This document shows, piece by piece, positions 24,639-32,814 of a DNA stretch of 35,821 nucleotides. The position numbers and the translations under genes are program-made. Source of the stretch: RGIG5057 sp964371585 (GTDB lineage: Bacteria > Bacillota > Clostridia > TANB77 > CAG-465); the NCBI GenBank assembly GCA_964371585.1, contig CAYJMD010000009.1:1-35821 (forward strand). Reading direction: 5' to 3'. The notes beneath the pieces were generated by a model. It saw only the letters and a list, made by a program, of their open reading frames with translations, searched no databases and had not been told where the DNA came from. The first letter of the stretch is position 1; every line of letters starts with the position of its first letter.

Positions 24639-27290
24639 TTAATCTTTTTTAAATATTCTAGCAATTATTAATTTAGAAGTTTCTAGTGTCATAAATGTTA
24701 TTAGTACTACCATAGCCATAGTAGGATACAAGCTAGAACTTATATCTGGAACGTGAAGCCATTCTCTTGTCATTGGAATTGATAATACTACAAATTGTAA
24801 TATTAATGTTCCAACTACACAAAGTACCATATTTTTATTACTGAATATTCCTATACTTAATATAGATTTTCTATCTGATCTACTAGACATTGCAAAGAAT
24901 ATTTCTATTATAGCAAGTAATATAAATACTACTGCTGAAGCTACTGTATGACCATATACATTACTTACTGCAAAGTACATTATAAATAATACTACTGCTT
25001 TTATAACAGCTGCTACAATTATTCTAGATGTTAAGAAAGGTGTAAAGAACCCTTCTGTTTGCTTACGTGGTTTTTGTTTCATTATATTTTTTTCAGGACC
25101 TTCAAATCCTAAAGCTATTGCTGGTATTGTGTCTGATATTAAATTAATCCATAATATTTGTATTGGAAGTAATATATTATCTGGAGCAAATATTGTTCCA
25201 AAGAAAATAATTAAAACTTCTGCTAAATTAGAAGCAAGTAAATAACATATAACATTTTGTATATTTGTATATATTCTTCTACCTTCTTTTACAGCACCTA
25301 CTATTGTTGCAAAGTTATCATCAGCTAGTACCATACTAGATACTGATTTAGAAACTTCTGTACCTGTAATACCCATTCCTATACCAATGTCTGCACCTTT
25401 TAGTGCTGGTGCATCATTTACACCGTCACCTGTCATAGCTACTGTTTTACCTTTAGATTTCCATGCTTTTACTATTCTTATTTTATTTTCTGGTGATACC
25501 CTAGCATAAACTCTGATATCTTCTACTTTATCTAATAATTCTTGTTCTGATAATTTATCTAATTCTATACCTGTCATAGCTAAATAATTATTTGTATATA
25601 TACCTAATTCTTTTGCTATAGCTATAGCAGTATCTATATTATCTCCTGTAATCATAACTGGTAATATTCCAGCTTCAAAACATTTTGCAACTGCATCTTT
25701 TGCTTCTTTTCTAGGAGGATCTATCATTGCAGTAAGACCGACAAATATTAAATCTTTTTCCACATTTTTAACATCTTCATTATTATCAATAGTTGGTATT
25801 TCATTTACTGGTTTATATGCAAATGCTAAAACTCTTAAAGCTTCTTTTGCTAAACTTAAATTCATTTTACTTATATTATCAATATCTTCTTTTGTAATAT
25901 CTCTTACCACTCCATTAATTAATATTTTACTACAAGCATTTATAACTGATTCTAAAGCACCTTTTGTATATACAGTATATTCATTGTTATATTCATTTAC
26001 TGTAGACATCATTTTTCTTTCAGAATCAAACGGAGCTTCTTCAACTCTTTTATTTTCTTCTAAAATACTATCAACATTTAATTTAACATTTCTGCCAAAA
26101 GAAATTAAAGCTGTTTCTGTAGGATCTCCAAGTAACTCTTCACCATTTATTTTTGTATCATTACATAGTATTAATATATTTTTAAATATTCCAATATCTT
26201 TAGTAAGTACATTGTTAGTCACATCAATAAGTTCATTATCCATAAATATTTTTCTAACTGTCATTTTATTTTGTGTTAATGTACCTGTCTTATCTGAACA
26301 TATTACTTCTGTAGAACCTAAAGCTTCAACTGAAGAAAGTTTACGAATAATACTATTTTCTTTTGCCATTTTTTGAACACCAATTGCTAGTGTTATTGTT
26401 ATAACTGCAGCCAGTCCTTCAGGTATTGCAGCAACTGCTAGTGCTATAGCAAGCATAAATACATCAAGTATTGGACTACCTTGCACAAGTCCAAGTATAA
26501 ACATGATAACAGCTATTATAATTACTATTACACTTAACATTTTGCTTATTTCATTCATTTTCTTTTGAAGTGGTGTTTCTTCATTAGACATTTCTGATAT
26601 TGCTGTAGCTATTTTACCAAGCTCTGTATCCATACCTGTTGCAACAACTACACCTTCACCTCTACCGTATACTACACTACTTCCTGAATATGCCATATTA
26701 AGCCTATCACCAAGTGGTATTTCATCTTCACCTTGAGCAAGAACATCTATCATCTTGTCAACAGGTTCTGACTCTCCTGTTAAAGCTGATTCTACAACTC
26801 TTATACTATGTGATTCAGTTAATCTTATATCAGCTGGTATATAATCTCCAGCTTCAAGTAATACAATATCACCTATAACAAGTTCTTCTGTTTTTATACT
26901 TACAACTTCATTATTTCTTCTAACTTTTATGTATGGAAGAGACATTTTTTTAAGTGCATCAATAGCTTTTTCAGCTTTTGATTCTTGTATAACTCCTAAA
27001 AGTGCATTTAAAAATACAACAACAAGTATTATAATTGTATCTGTTATTGGTTCTCCATGAGAAAGAGATACAAATGCTGCAAGAACTGCTGCAACAAGAA
27101 GTACTATAATCATTACATTCTTAAATTGTTCAATAAATCTTTGAAGCATTGATTTTTTCTTTCCTTCTTTTAATTTATTGTACCCATATTTTTCTAATCT
27201 TTTTTTTGCTTCATCATTACTTAATCCTTCTAAACTAGAATTCAGTACTTTTAAAGCTTCATCTTCTGTTTTTAAATGAAATTTATCCAT
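24639..27290 (-). CDS. Calcium-transporting P-type ATPase (SERCA-like, P2A)
   Basis: This is a membrane pump that exports Ca2+ using ATP. The 883-residue protein has all P-type landmarks: TGES (171-174) in the actuator domain, DKTGTLT with phosphorylated Asp at 333, and GDGVNDAPALK in the hinge. The cation path contains AAIPEGLAAV in M4 and the M6 segment NLISDTIPAIALGF, which match the calcium-pump subclass rather than K, Mg or heavy-metal pumps. Ten membrane helices and the N-terminal cation-ATPase domain are present, so length is normal. It is transcribed away from the spoVA operon, whose products load calcium dipicolinate into spores. Confidence 0.93.
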   Translation of the reverse strand: MDKFHLKTEDEALKVLNSSLEGLSNDEAKKRLEKYGYNKLKEGKKKSMLQRFIEQFKNVMIIVLLVAAVLAAFVSLSHGEPITDTIIILVVVFLNALLGVIQESKAEKAIDALKKMSLPYIKVRRNNEVVSIKTEELVIGDIVLLEAGDYIPADIRLTESHSIRVVESALTGESEPVDKMIDVLAQGEDEIPLGDRLNMAYSGSSVVYGRGEGVVVATGMDTELGKIATAISEMSNEETPLQKKMNEISKMLSVIVIIIAVIMFILGLVQGSPILDVFMLAIALAVAAIPEGLAAVITITLAIGVQKMAKENSIIRKLSSVEALGSTEVICSDKTGTLTQNKMTVRKIFMDNELIDVTNNVLTKDIGIFKNILILCNDTKINGEELLGDPTETALISFGRNVKLNVDSILEENKRVEEAPFDSERKMMSTVNEYNNEYTVYTKGALESVINACSKILINGVVRDITKEDIDNISKMNLSLAKEALRVLAFAYKPVNEIPTIDNNEDVKNVEKDLIFVGLTAMIDPPRKEAKDAVAKCFEAGILPVMITGDNIDTAIAIAKELGIYTNNYLAMTGIELDKLSEQELLDKVEDIRVYARVSPENKIRIVKAWKSKGKTVAMTGDGVNDAPALKGADIGIGMGITGTEVSKSVSSMVLADDNFATIVGAVKEGRRIYTNIQNVICYLLASNLAEVLIIFFGTIFAPDNILLPIQILWINLISDTIPAIALGFEGPEKNIMKQKPRKQTEGFFTPFLTSRIIVAAVIKAVVLFIMYFAVSNVYGHTVASAVVFILLAIIEIFFAMSSRSDRKSILSIGIFSNKNMVLCVVGTLILQFVVLSIPMTREWLHVPDISSSLYPTMAMVVLITFMTLETSKLIIARIFKKD

Positions 27291-27323
27291 TTTTCCCCCT
27301 TATACATCCATAATATCATTTTA

Positions 27324-27352
27324 ATTTTACTATATAATTTTTTAAATAGCAA
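27324..27352 (-). promoter_or_regulatory. Promoter of the calcium pump gene
   Basis: On the minus strand TTGCTA (27352-27347) and TAAAAT (27329-27324) have a 17-base spacer. The match is moderate. I could not assign a sigma-G promoter for the divergent spoVA operon in 27360-27440. Confidence 0.5.
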
Positions 27353-27456
27353 TATATTTTTTTAAAACTGATATTTTTTAACAATTTTTTATTTTAATTT
27401 TGTATTACTTGTATATAACTAAGTTTTTAAGAAATAATAAACTATAGGTGATTAAA

Positions 27457-27924
27457 ATGGAAAAAACTGAATCTAAAATATCAATGACAAGTGATGAATA
27501 TACAAAATATGTAGAAGAAAAATCCGTTAAAAGTCCGTTATTTAAAAATATAGTATTTGCATTTATAGTTGGTGGTATTATTTGTTGTATTGGACAGTTA
27601 ATATGTAACATATGTATGTTTTATGAAATACCTAAAACAGAAGCATCATTAATATCTACTATTATACTCATATTTATAGGAGCATTTTTAACTTCAATAA
27701 ATGTATACTCTAAAATAGGTAAATATGCTGGTGCAGGATCTGTTGTGCCTATTACTGGTTTTTCTAACTCAGTAGTAGCTCCAGCAATAGAATTTAAAAC
27801 TGAAGGATTTATTCTTGGACTTGGAAGTAATATGTTTAAAGTTGCAGGACCTGTTCTTGTATATGGTATCTTTACTTCTTTTATAATAGGAATAATTTAC
27901 TATTTAATGGGAATAGTTGGATAA
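27457..27924 (+). CDS. spoVAC: Stage V sporulation protein AC
   Basis: SpoVAC is a membrane protein of the inner spore membrane and part of the channel that takes up dipicolinic acid with calcium during sporulation and releases it on germination. The 155-residue protein has the family's four membrane segments and the signature GAGSVVPITGFSNSVVAPAIEFKTEG. I start at the ATG at 27457, 5 bases after AGGTGA; a GTG three codons earlier overlaps the ribosome site. First gene of spoVAC-spoVAD-spoVAE. Confidence 0.96.
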   Translation: MEKTESKISMTSDEYTKYVEEKSVKSPLFKNIVFAFIVGGIICCIGQLICNICMFYEIPKTEASLISTIILIFIGAFLTSINVYSKIGKYAGAGSVVPITGFSNSVVAPAIEFKTEGFILGLGSNMFKVAGPVLVYGIFTSFIIGIIYYLMGIVG

Positions 27925-27942
27925 GGAGTTGATATTAAATAT

Positions 27943-28980
27943 ATGGAAACAAATGATTATATAAAAAAACAAACAATTGAATTTAAAAACAAACCTAGAC
28001 TTAAAGATGCATCTTGTAGTGTTGGACCTAGAGAGTCTACTGGTCCACTTAGTATATATTTTGACATTAAGACTGATGATGCTTTCTTTGGAGAAAAGAC
28101 ATTTGAAAAAGCTGAAAGTAAGTTTATGAAAACAAGTATAGATCATCTTTTAAATAAAACAGGATATCAGTACAAAGATATAGATTATATATTTGGAGGT
28201 GACTTATTAAATCAATGTATTGCATCTGGATATTGCATGAGAGAATTTAACATACCCTTCTTTGGACTATTTGGTGCATGTTCTACATTTGTTGAAAGTA
28301 TGATACTTGCTGCTTCATTTGTTAATGCTGGTTATGCTATAAGATGTATAAATACTGCATCTTCACATTTTTGCTCTGCTGAAAGACAATTCAGAATGCC
28401 TTTAGAACATGGTAATCAAAAATCTCCTACATCTCAATGTACAGTAACAGGTGCAGGTGCTGCTTTAATTACTTCTAACGATACTAACATTTCTAGTTCT
28501 TGTGTAATTACTCATGCTACTCCAGGTAGAATTGTTGATTTAGGACTTAAAGATATGACTAATATGGGAGCAGCTATGGCTCCGGCAGCTGCAGATACTA
28601 TATTATCTCATCTTAGTGATTTAAATAGATCTCCTGAATATTATGACCACATAATTACAGGTGATTTAGGAACACATGGAACAGAAATATTACTTGAACT
28701 ATGTAATAACAAAGGAATAGATATTAGTAAAGTACATATTGACTGTGGAATGAAAATATATGATTTAAACGAAAGAGATATAAACTCAGGTGGTAGTGGT
28801 TGTGGATGTATCGCTTCAACTTTTTCTGGATATTTTTTAAGTAAGCTTAAAGAAAAGAATATTAATAAAGTACTATTAGTTGCAACCGGAGCATTAATGA
28901 GTCCTGTGTCAATAGGGCAAGGTGAATCAATACCATCAATTGCACATGCTATAGTTATAGAAAATGAGGTGAAAAACTAA
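27943..28980 (+). CDS. spoVAD: Stage V sporulation protein AD
   Basis: SpoVAD is the soluble, dipicolinate-binding member of the SpoVA complex and has a thiolase-like fold without thiolase activity. The 345-residue product is of normal length and keeps family stretches such as GPRESTGPLS, FGLFGACSTFVES and SGGSGCGCIAS. It starts 18 bases after spoVAC; the AAGGAG site is a little far (about 12 bases) from the ATG. It runs into spoVAE with one base between stop and start. Confidence 0.97.
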   Translation: METNDYIKKQTIEFKNKPRLKDASCSVGPRESTGPLSIYFDIKTDDAFFGEKTFEKAESKFMKTSIDHLLNKTGYQYKDIDYIFGGDLLNQCIASGYCMREFNIPFFGLFGACSTFVESMILAASFVNAGYAIRCINTASSHFCSAERQFRMPLEHGNQKSPTSQCTVTGAGAALITSNDTNISSSCVITHATPGRIVDLGLKDMTNMGAAMAPAAADTILSHLSDLNRSPEYYDHIITGDLGTHGTEILLELCNNKGIDISKVHIDCGMKIYDLNERDINSGGSGCGCIASTFSGYFLSKLKEKNINKVLLVATGALMSPVSIGQGESIPSIAHAIVIENEVKN

Positions 28981-28981
28981 T

Positions 28982-29347
28982 ATGGAAATGTTTATGGAAT
29001 ATTTACAAGTATTTTTAACAGGTGGAATAATATGTAGTATAGGACAAATATTAATTGATAAAACTAAACTTACACCAGCTAGAATACTTGTACTATTTGT
29101 AACTTTAGGTTGTATATTTACTGCATTTGGAATATATGAACCTCTAGTTGAATTTGGCAAAGCTGGAGCAACTGTTCCTATTAGTGGTTTCGGATATGCC
29201 CTCACTACAGGTGTAATAAAAGCTGTTGATTCAGATGGACTAGTCGGTATATTTACAGGTGGAGTTACTGCTGCTTCTGCAGGTATATGTGCTGCTGTAG
29301 TATTTGGTTACTTAGCTGCTATGATTGCAAAACCTAAAATAAAATAA
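28982..29347 (+). CDS. spoVAE: Stage V sporulation protein AE (SpoVAEb type)
   Basis: Small membrane protein of the dipicolinate channel, 121 residues and about four membrane helices. It is paralogous to SpoVAC: GGIICSIGQIL here matches GGIICCIGQLI there, and AGATVPISGFGYALTTGV matches AGSVVPITGFSNSVV. The ribosome site GAGGTGA lies inside the end of spoVAD. It is the last gene of the operon, as in many clostridia, where spoVAA, AB and AF are missing. Confidence 0.96.
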   Translation: MEMFMEYLQVFLTGGIICSIGQILIDKTKLTPARILVLFVTLGCIFTAFGIYEPLVEFGKAGATVPISGFGYALTTGVIKAVDSDGLVGIFTGGVTAASAGICAAVVFGYLAAMIAKPKIK

Positions 29348-29369
29348 CAATTAACTAAATAATTTTATT

Positions 29370-29399
29370 AAGCTTCAAATATGAATTTGGAGCTTTTTT
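29370..29399 (+). terminator. Terminator of the spoVA operon
   Basis: AAGCTTCAAAT and ATTTGGAGCTT form an 11-base-pair stem (one G-U pair) followed by TTTTT. It begins 22 bases after spoVAE. Confidence 0.88.
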
Positions 29400-29441
29400 G
29401 TCTGTTTTAACCATTTTTGACTACATAATTATACATTTTAT

Positions 29442-29470
29442 TTGTTTTTTATTCTTAAGTATGCTATAAT
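29442..29470 (+). promoter_or_regulatory. Promoter of the 29519-30231 gene pair
   Basis: TTGTTT (29442-29447), 17 bases, TATAAT (29465-29470), with TGC before the -10 (extended -10). Confidence 0.7.
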
Positions 29471-29518
29471 TTACTTGTAATAAAATTATTAAATTAAATT
29501 AATTAAGGAGATTAAAAC

Positions 29519-30052
29519 ATGGAATTAAAATTAATGCATGTACAAGGAAATTATGTAGACTGGATACATAATATTTTAGATCATACTGAATATTTAAAAT
29601 CCACTCATGTAAAAGAACCAAGAGCTCTAGCGCATTACAGAAATATGAACTATACAATATCTACACTTTTAACTATGAAACATGATATTTTTAAAAGATA
29701 TAACGTATATAATATGGATAATTTTAAAGAATTTGTACGTATATACTTACTAAGAAATATCAAAACTCAAAAATTCATTTCATTATGCTACTTTGAATCT
29801 ACTGACAATTTTAACAATATTCATATTAATATTGATACTCACGAAACAGGTATGTCAGTTAATTACAATCAAATTATAGCAAAATGTGTTGATTTAATTA
29901 AAAGTGACTTTCCAAATTGCTCTAAAATCACAATTGTATACAAAGGAGATTTGCCAGTCATATTAAATTATCTTGATAGTAACAATTTTTTACCACATAG
30001 AAGCAAACCCAGTCATTACTCTAAAAATATTAATATGGAGGTATCTTTATGA
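29519..30052 (+). CDS. Protein of unknown function, possibly a degenerate GNAT (177 aa)
   Basis: No firm family. The second half has the order of secondary structure of the GNAT core: KFISLCYFES, IHINIDTHET, a helix NQIIAKCVDLIKSDF, then KITIVYKGD and a final helix VILNYLDSNNFLP. This pattern, ending in a helix then NxFxP, is typical of acetyltransferases. The acetyl-CoA loop is absent, however, so any enzyme activity is doubtful. It starts at an ATG behind AAGGAG and overlaps the next gene by four bases (ATGA), so they are translationally coupled. Confidence 0.65.
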   Translation: MELKLMHVQGNYVDWIHNILDHTEYLKSTHVKEPRALAHYRNMNYTISTLLTMKHDIFKRYNVYNMDNFKEFVRIYLLRNIKTQKFISLCYFESTDNFNNIHINIDTHETGMSVNYNQIIAKCVDLIKSDFPNCSKITIVYKGDLPVILNYLDSNNFLPHRSKPSHYSKNINMEVSL

Positions 30053-30231
30053 AAACAAAACCTTATGTAAAATTATCTAAACCCAGCATTAAACTTTTAA
30101 GCATAATCGCACGTTTTGATGGATCATATGGCGGAAGGAAAAATAGTTATTATATTTTTTATTTTGATAATATAGTAAATTACAAACAGGCAAGAAGAAG
30201 AATAAACCTTATACACTTTAGAGGTAAGTAA
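30049..30231 (+). CDS. Small basic protein of unknown function (60 aa)
   Basis: The ATG overlaps the stop of the preceding gene and follows GGAGG by 8 bases; a good terminator follows. The product is very basic (KTKPYVKLSKPSIK at the start, QARRRINLIHFRGK at the end) with one short hydrophobic run (YYIFYFDNIV), so nucleic-acid binding is possible. No family is recognised. Confidence 0.65.
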   Translation: MKTKPYVKLSKPSIKLLSIIARFDGSYGGRKNSYYIFYFDNIVNYKQARRRINLIHFRGK

Positions 30232-30237
30232 CACTTA

Positions 30238-30268
30238 AACAAAGCTCATTAATTGGGCTTTGTTTTTT
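30238..30268 (+). terminator. Terminator of the 29519-30231 pair
   Basis: AACAAAGC and GCTTTGTT form an 8-base-pair stem followed by six T. It lies 6 bases after the stop of the 60-codon gene. Confidence 0.85.
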
Positions 30269-30281
30269 ATTGCTACTATTA

Positions 30282-30310
30282 TTGCAATTAAAAAATATAT
30301 ATGATAAAAT
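30282..30310 (+). promoter_or_regulatory. Promoter of the thymidylate kinase gene
   Basis: TTGCAA (30282-30287), 17 bases, TAAAAT (30305-30310), with TGA before the -10 (extended -10). Confidence 0.6.
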
Positions 30311-30337
30311 TTATATATACTTAAGGAGATGTAATTT

Positions 30338-31054
30338 ATGAACAAAATTTTTGTTATTGAAGGAACTGATGGTTCTGGTAAACAAACACAAACAAATTTA
30401 ACTTATGAAAAGCTACAGAAAGATTCTATACCTGTATATAGAACTTCATTCCCTAACTATGAAAGTAACTCTTCTGCTGCTGTTAAAATGTATTTACAAG
30501 GAGAAATAGCACCAAATGCTAATGATATATCTGAAAGAGCAGCTTCAACATTTTATGCAGTAGATAGATATATAACATATGAAAAAGATTTAAAAAAATA
30601 TTATGAAGATAACAAGACAGTTATCTTGCTTGATAGATATGTATCTTCTAATCTATTACATCAAGGAGGTAAAATAATAGGAAGAGGAGATTCTTATACA
30701 ATACTTGATGAATATCAAGAGTGGATTGAAAACTTCGAATTTAATGACATGGGAATTCCAAGACCTACATCTGTGTTTTTCTTATATTTGCCTGCTGAAT
30801 ACTCTATAGCAGCGATGAATACAAGAAAAAATAAAATAACAAATGAAGATAAAAAAGATATACATGAATCTGATTTTAAACATTTAGAAAATGCTTGTAA
30901 ATCTGGATATTACTTAGCTAAAAAATTAGGTTGGAATATTATAGATTGCTTAGATAAAGATGGTAATAGAAAAACACCAGAAGAAGTTAATGAAGAAATC
31001 TATAGTATACTTAAAAATAACTTAGGAACTATTAAAAAAGACTTCATTATATAA
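30338..31054 (+). CDS. tmk: Thymidylate kinase
   Basis: It phosphorylates dTMP to dTDP in the dTTP pathway. The 238-residue product has the P-loop GTDGSGKQTQ (residues 9-18), the substrate-binding FPNYES region, the DRYVSSN motif near 102-108 and a Lys/Arg-rich lid around 170-180. The GKQT form of the P-loop and an insert with GGKIIGRGD make it longer than the 205-215-residue Tmk of Bacillus; similar long forms occur in clostridia. Start at the ATG behind AAGGAG. Single gene with own promoter and terminator. Confidence 0.92.
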   Translation: MNKIFVIEGTDGSGKQTQTNLTYEKLQKDSIPVYRTSFPNYESNSSAAVKMYLQGEIAPNANDISERAASTFYAVDRYITYEKDLKKYYEDNKTVILLDRYVSSNLLHQGGKIIGRGDSYTILDEYQEWIENFEFNDMGIPRPTSVFFLYLPAEYSIAAMNTRKNKITNEDKKDIHESDFKHLENACKSGYYLAKKLGWNIIDCLDKDGNRKTPEEVNEEIYSILKNNLGTIKKDFII

Positions 31055-31061
31055 TAAATTG

Positions 31062-31092
31062 GAGATATACTAATGTATATCTTCTTTTTTTC
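31062..31092 (+). terminator. Terminator of tmk
   Basis: GGAGATATAC and GTATATCTTC form a 9-10-base-pair stem (one G-U pair) with loop TAAT, followed by seven T. It starts 7 bases after the stop and abuts the Spo0A box cluster. Confidence 0.88.
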
Positions 31093-31159
31093 GACAAATA
31101 TACGACATTATTTGTCGAAACTTGTCGACATTTAGGAAGTTTTGTCGAACAGTGTCGAA
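31090..31159 (+). promoter_or_regulatory. Cluster of Spo0A boxes, partly on a 10-base period
   Basis: Spo0A, the master regulator of sporulation, binds TGTCGAA. Exact matches lie at 31113-31119, 31143-31149 and 31153-31159 (plus) and at 31090-31096 (minus). One-mismatch sites lie at 31123-31129 (palindromic TGTCGACA) and 31101-31107 (minus). The plus-strand sites start at 31113, 31123, 31143 and 31153, so the spacing is 10, 20 and 10 bases. That places them on one face of the helix, the layout of tandem 0A boxes bound by Spo0A dimers. With about 28% G+C, one exact 7-mer is expected well under once in 70 bases, so four is very unlikely to be chance. Confidence 0.85.
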
Positions 31160-31163
31160 AGGT

Positions 31164-31192
31164 TTGCATTAAGTATTTTCGTATAGTATAAT
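31164..31192 (+). promoter_or_regulatory. Sigma-A promoter directly downstream of the Spo0A boxes
   Basis: TTGCAT (31164-31169), 17 bases, TATAAT (31187-31192). The last Spo0A box ends 4 bases before the -35, the position from which Spo0A activates sigma-A promoters. Transcription should start near 31199. Confidence 0.75.
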
Positions 31193-31198
31193 ACACAC

Positions 31199-31389
31199 AT
31201 AGATTTAAATACAGTCAGTTTTACTTTTAAAACTCAATGAGATTTAAAAATTTGAAATTTAAAACGTAAATAAAAATTTGAACTTTTAAACCTAAAGCGA
31301 TTATAATAGCGTCTATTTATAGACATAATGAAGGCCAATCCCATATTGTGCTGAAAAGTGACTGAAATTTATTAGGGTAAACGCTTTTT
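31199..31389 (+). ncRNA. Candidate Spo0A-controlled non-coding RNA
   Basis: This is the predicted transcript of the Spo0A-box promoter. It holds no reading frame above about 10 codons. Several complementary pairs could fold it: CAGTC (31212-31216) with GACTG (31360-31364), continued by ACTTTT (31223-31228) with AAAAGT (31354-31359); AAAGCG (31294-31299) with CGCTTT (31382-31387), then TTT; and a local hairpin GTCTATTTATAGAC (31311-31324). The last two exclude some of the first set, so alternative folds are possible. I placed the end at the T run after 31384, but the RNA could run on to 31792. I match it to no known RNA family. Confidence 0.4.
31246..31291 (+). repeat. Imperfect direct repeat in the candidate RNA
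   Basis: Two 20-base copies at 31246-31265 and 31272-31291 differ at two positions (AAAAATTTGAAATTTAAAAC and AAAAATTTGAACTTTTAAAC) and start 26 bases apart. Confidence 0.5.
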
Positions 31390-31757
31390 AAGTAAAGCCT
31401 TTTAACAAAAAAATAATTATTCAAAATATTAAAATTTATTCATATAAATTTTATTCGAATGATTTTTATCAAATTAATTCCAAAAGAATTATATTTATTT
31501 CAATATTATTTTATAATAAGCTAATCTATATCAATGTGTATTATACAGATATTGAAATATTAAAGATAAAACTGACAAATTTAAATCTAAATTGAAGGGT
31601 TTGCAAAAATCTAACCTGTTATAATTAGTAGTTATGAAACTAAATATTAATAAAAAATATTTGTTTACACCTATTATACATGTTGTAATTAATAAAAAAT
31701 TATGATGTCACTTTAATGGTACTTAACTAGTACTTATACAAATTCACAAATTATACT
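31390..31757. other. A/T-rich interval without a recognisable gene
   Basis: I find no reading frame with a ribosome site. An extended -10 (TGTTATAAT, 31617-31625) precedes an ATG at 31634 with 23 codons but no ribosome site and no -35 at proper spacing. The interval is either the 3' part of the RNA started at 31199 or a spacer. Confidence 0.5.
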
Positions 31758-31792
31758 AAAAAATTAGCTTAAATTAATAAGCTAATTTTTTT
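31758..31792. terminator. Bidirectional terminator at the end of the DUF3137 operon
   Basis: AAAAAATTAGCTTA pairs with TAAGCTAATTTTTT over 14 base pairs with a 6-base loop, flanked by A and T runs. It overlaps the stop of the last DUF3137 gene on the minus strand and could also end a transcript coming from 31199. Confidence 0.85.
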
Positions 31793-32789
31793 ATTTAAAT
31801 AAATTATTATCTAAACTAAGTTCATCGATAATATGAGTAATACGTTTTATTTCTTTTCTAACTAAATCTTTAAAATCCTCTTCTGATAAACCCTCAAGAT
31901 CTTCATATTCAAAAGAATCTTTTTCATTATTTACAGCTATGTACAATCTATTTAAATCGAAGAAAAATGTCATAGTATCTTCTTTATCAAAATCTAAATC
32001 TACTAAATTTTTCATTTTTTCCATGAAATGAGGAGTTAATATATAGTATGCTTCTTGTGTATTTTTAGCAATAACTTCAAACTTATTGTTAAACTCTTCA
32101 TCTTCTAACTTAATTAAATGTTTTCCACTTTCTTTTGATTTAAATCTATAATTATTCTCAATAATTCGTATATTAGATTTAAATTCTTTATTAAATGAAA
32201 AACCAAATATTTGACCTTTAAAACTATAATCAGGTTCTCCATTTAATTTATCTCCAAAATGTGTATTAACATCTACTCGCATAATATCTATACCTTCATA
32301 TTTAGCTAACATCAAGTTTTTTGAAGTATATATACCACTCAAATCTATAATTCTAAGCTCTCTAACAAAATCTTTTGAAACACCTTTATCCGGATAAAGT
32401 TTAACATCAGTTAAAATAGTATTTAGTGTATCTATTACTAATGTTTCACCATAACTAGCTTTTACTTTATTTATAACATCTAATTTAGTTTTAATCTCAG
32501 ATTTATTTACATCTTTCTTTTTTACATTCTCATTTGTTTTTTTTAACATCCACACTAATAACACTGGTAGCAAAAAAATACTTGCTACACAAAAAACATA
32601 TGTAATTTCAAGTGGTAAAATAATAAGCATATTAGGATTACTGGAAAGTAAAAGTACCCAAATAAGAATAATAACAATAGTAATAATTAAAATCTTATTA
32701 ATTTTACTACTTTTTTTATCTTTAATTTTTTTTGCCTCATCTAACTGTTTAGCTTGCTCTTCATACTCTTTTATTTGTTCTTCTGTCAT
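31791..32789 (-). CDS. DUF3137-type membrane protein, paralogue 1
   Basis: The 332-residue product has a helical charged N-terminus (1-25), two membrane helices (about 30-80) and a C-terminal soluble domain of about 230 residues. That domain resembles DUF3137, with ILTDVKLYPDKGV, FKGQIFGFSFNKEFKSNI, YILTPHFMEKM and the ending LSLDNNLFK. The function of the family is unknown. From residue about 112 it is almost identical to paralogue 2, while the membrane part differs. Last gene of a four-gene operon, 25 bases after its neighbour. Ribosome site AGGAGA. Confidence 0.85.
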   Translation of the reverse strand: MTEEQIKEYEEQAKQLDEAKKIKDKKSSKINKILIITIVIILIWVLLLSSNPNMLIILPLEITYVFCVASIFLLPVLLVWMLKKTNENVKKKDVNKSEIKTKLDVINKVKASYGETLVIDTLNTILTDVKLYPDKGVSKDFVRELRIIDLSGIYTSKNLMLAKYEGIDIMRVDVNTHFGDKLNGEPDYSFKGQIFGFSFNKEFKSNIRIIENNYRFKSKESGKHLIKLEDEEFNNKFEVIAKNTQEAYYILTPHFMEKMKNLVDLDFDKEDTMTFFFDLNRLYIAVNNEKDSFEYEDLEGLSEEDFKDLVRKEIKRITHIIDELSLDNNLFK

Positions 32790-32814
32790 AATTTTTCTCC
32801 TATATCAATATATT

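Noticed and set aside
31634..31705. 23-codon reading frame after an extended -10
   Set aside because: No ribosome site, no -35 at proper spacing, ordinary for A/T-rich DNA.
31199..31757. Retron or reverse-transcriptase-linked RNA
   Set aside because: No reverse transcriptase or other retron protein is encoded nearby.
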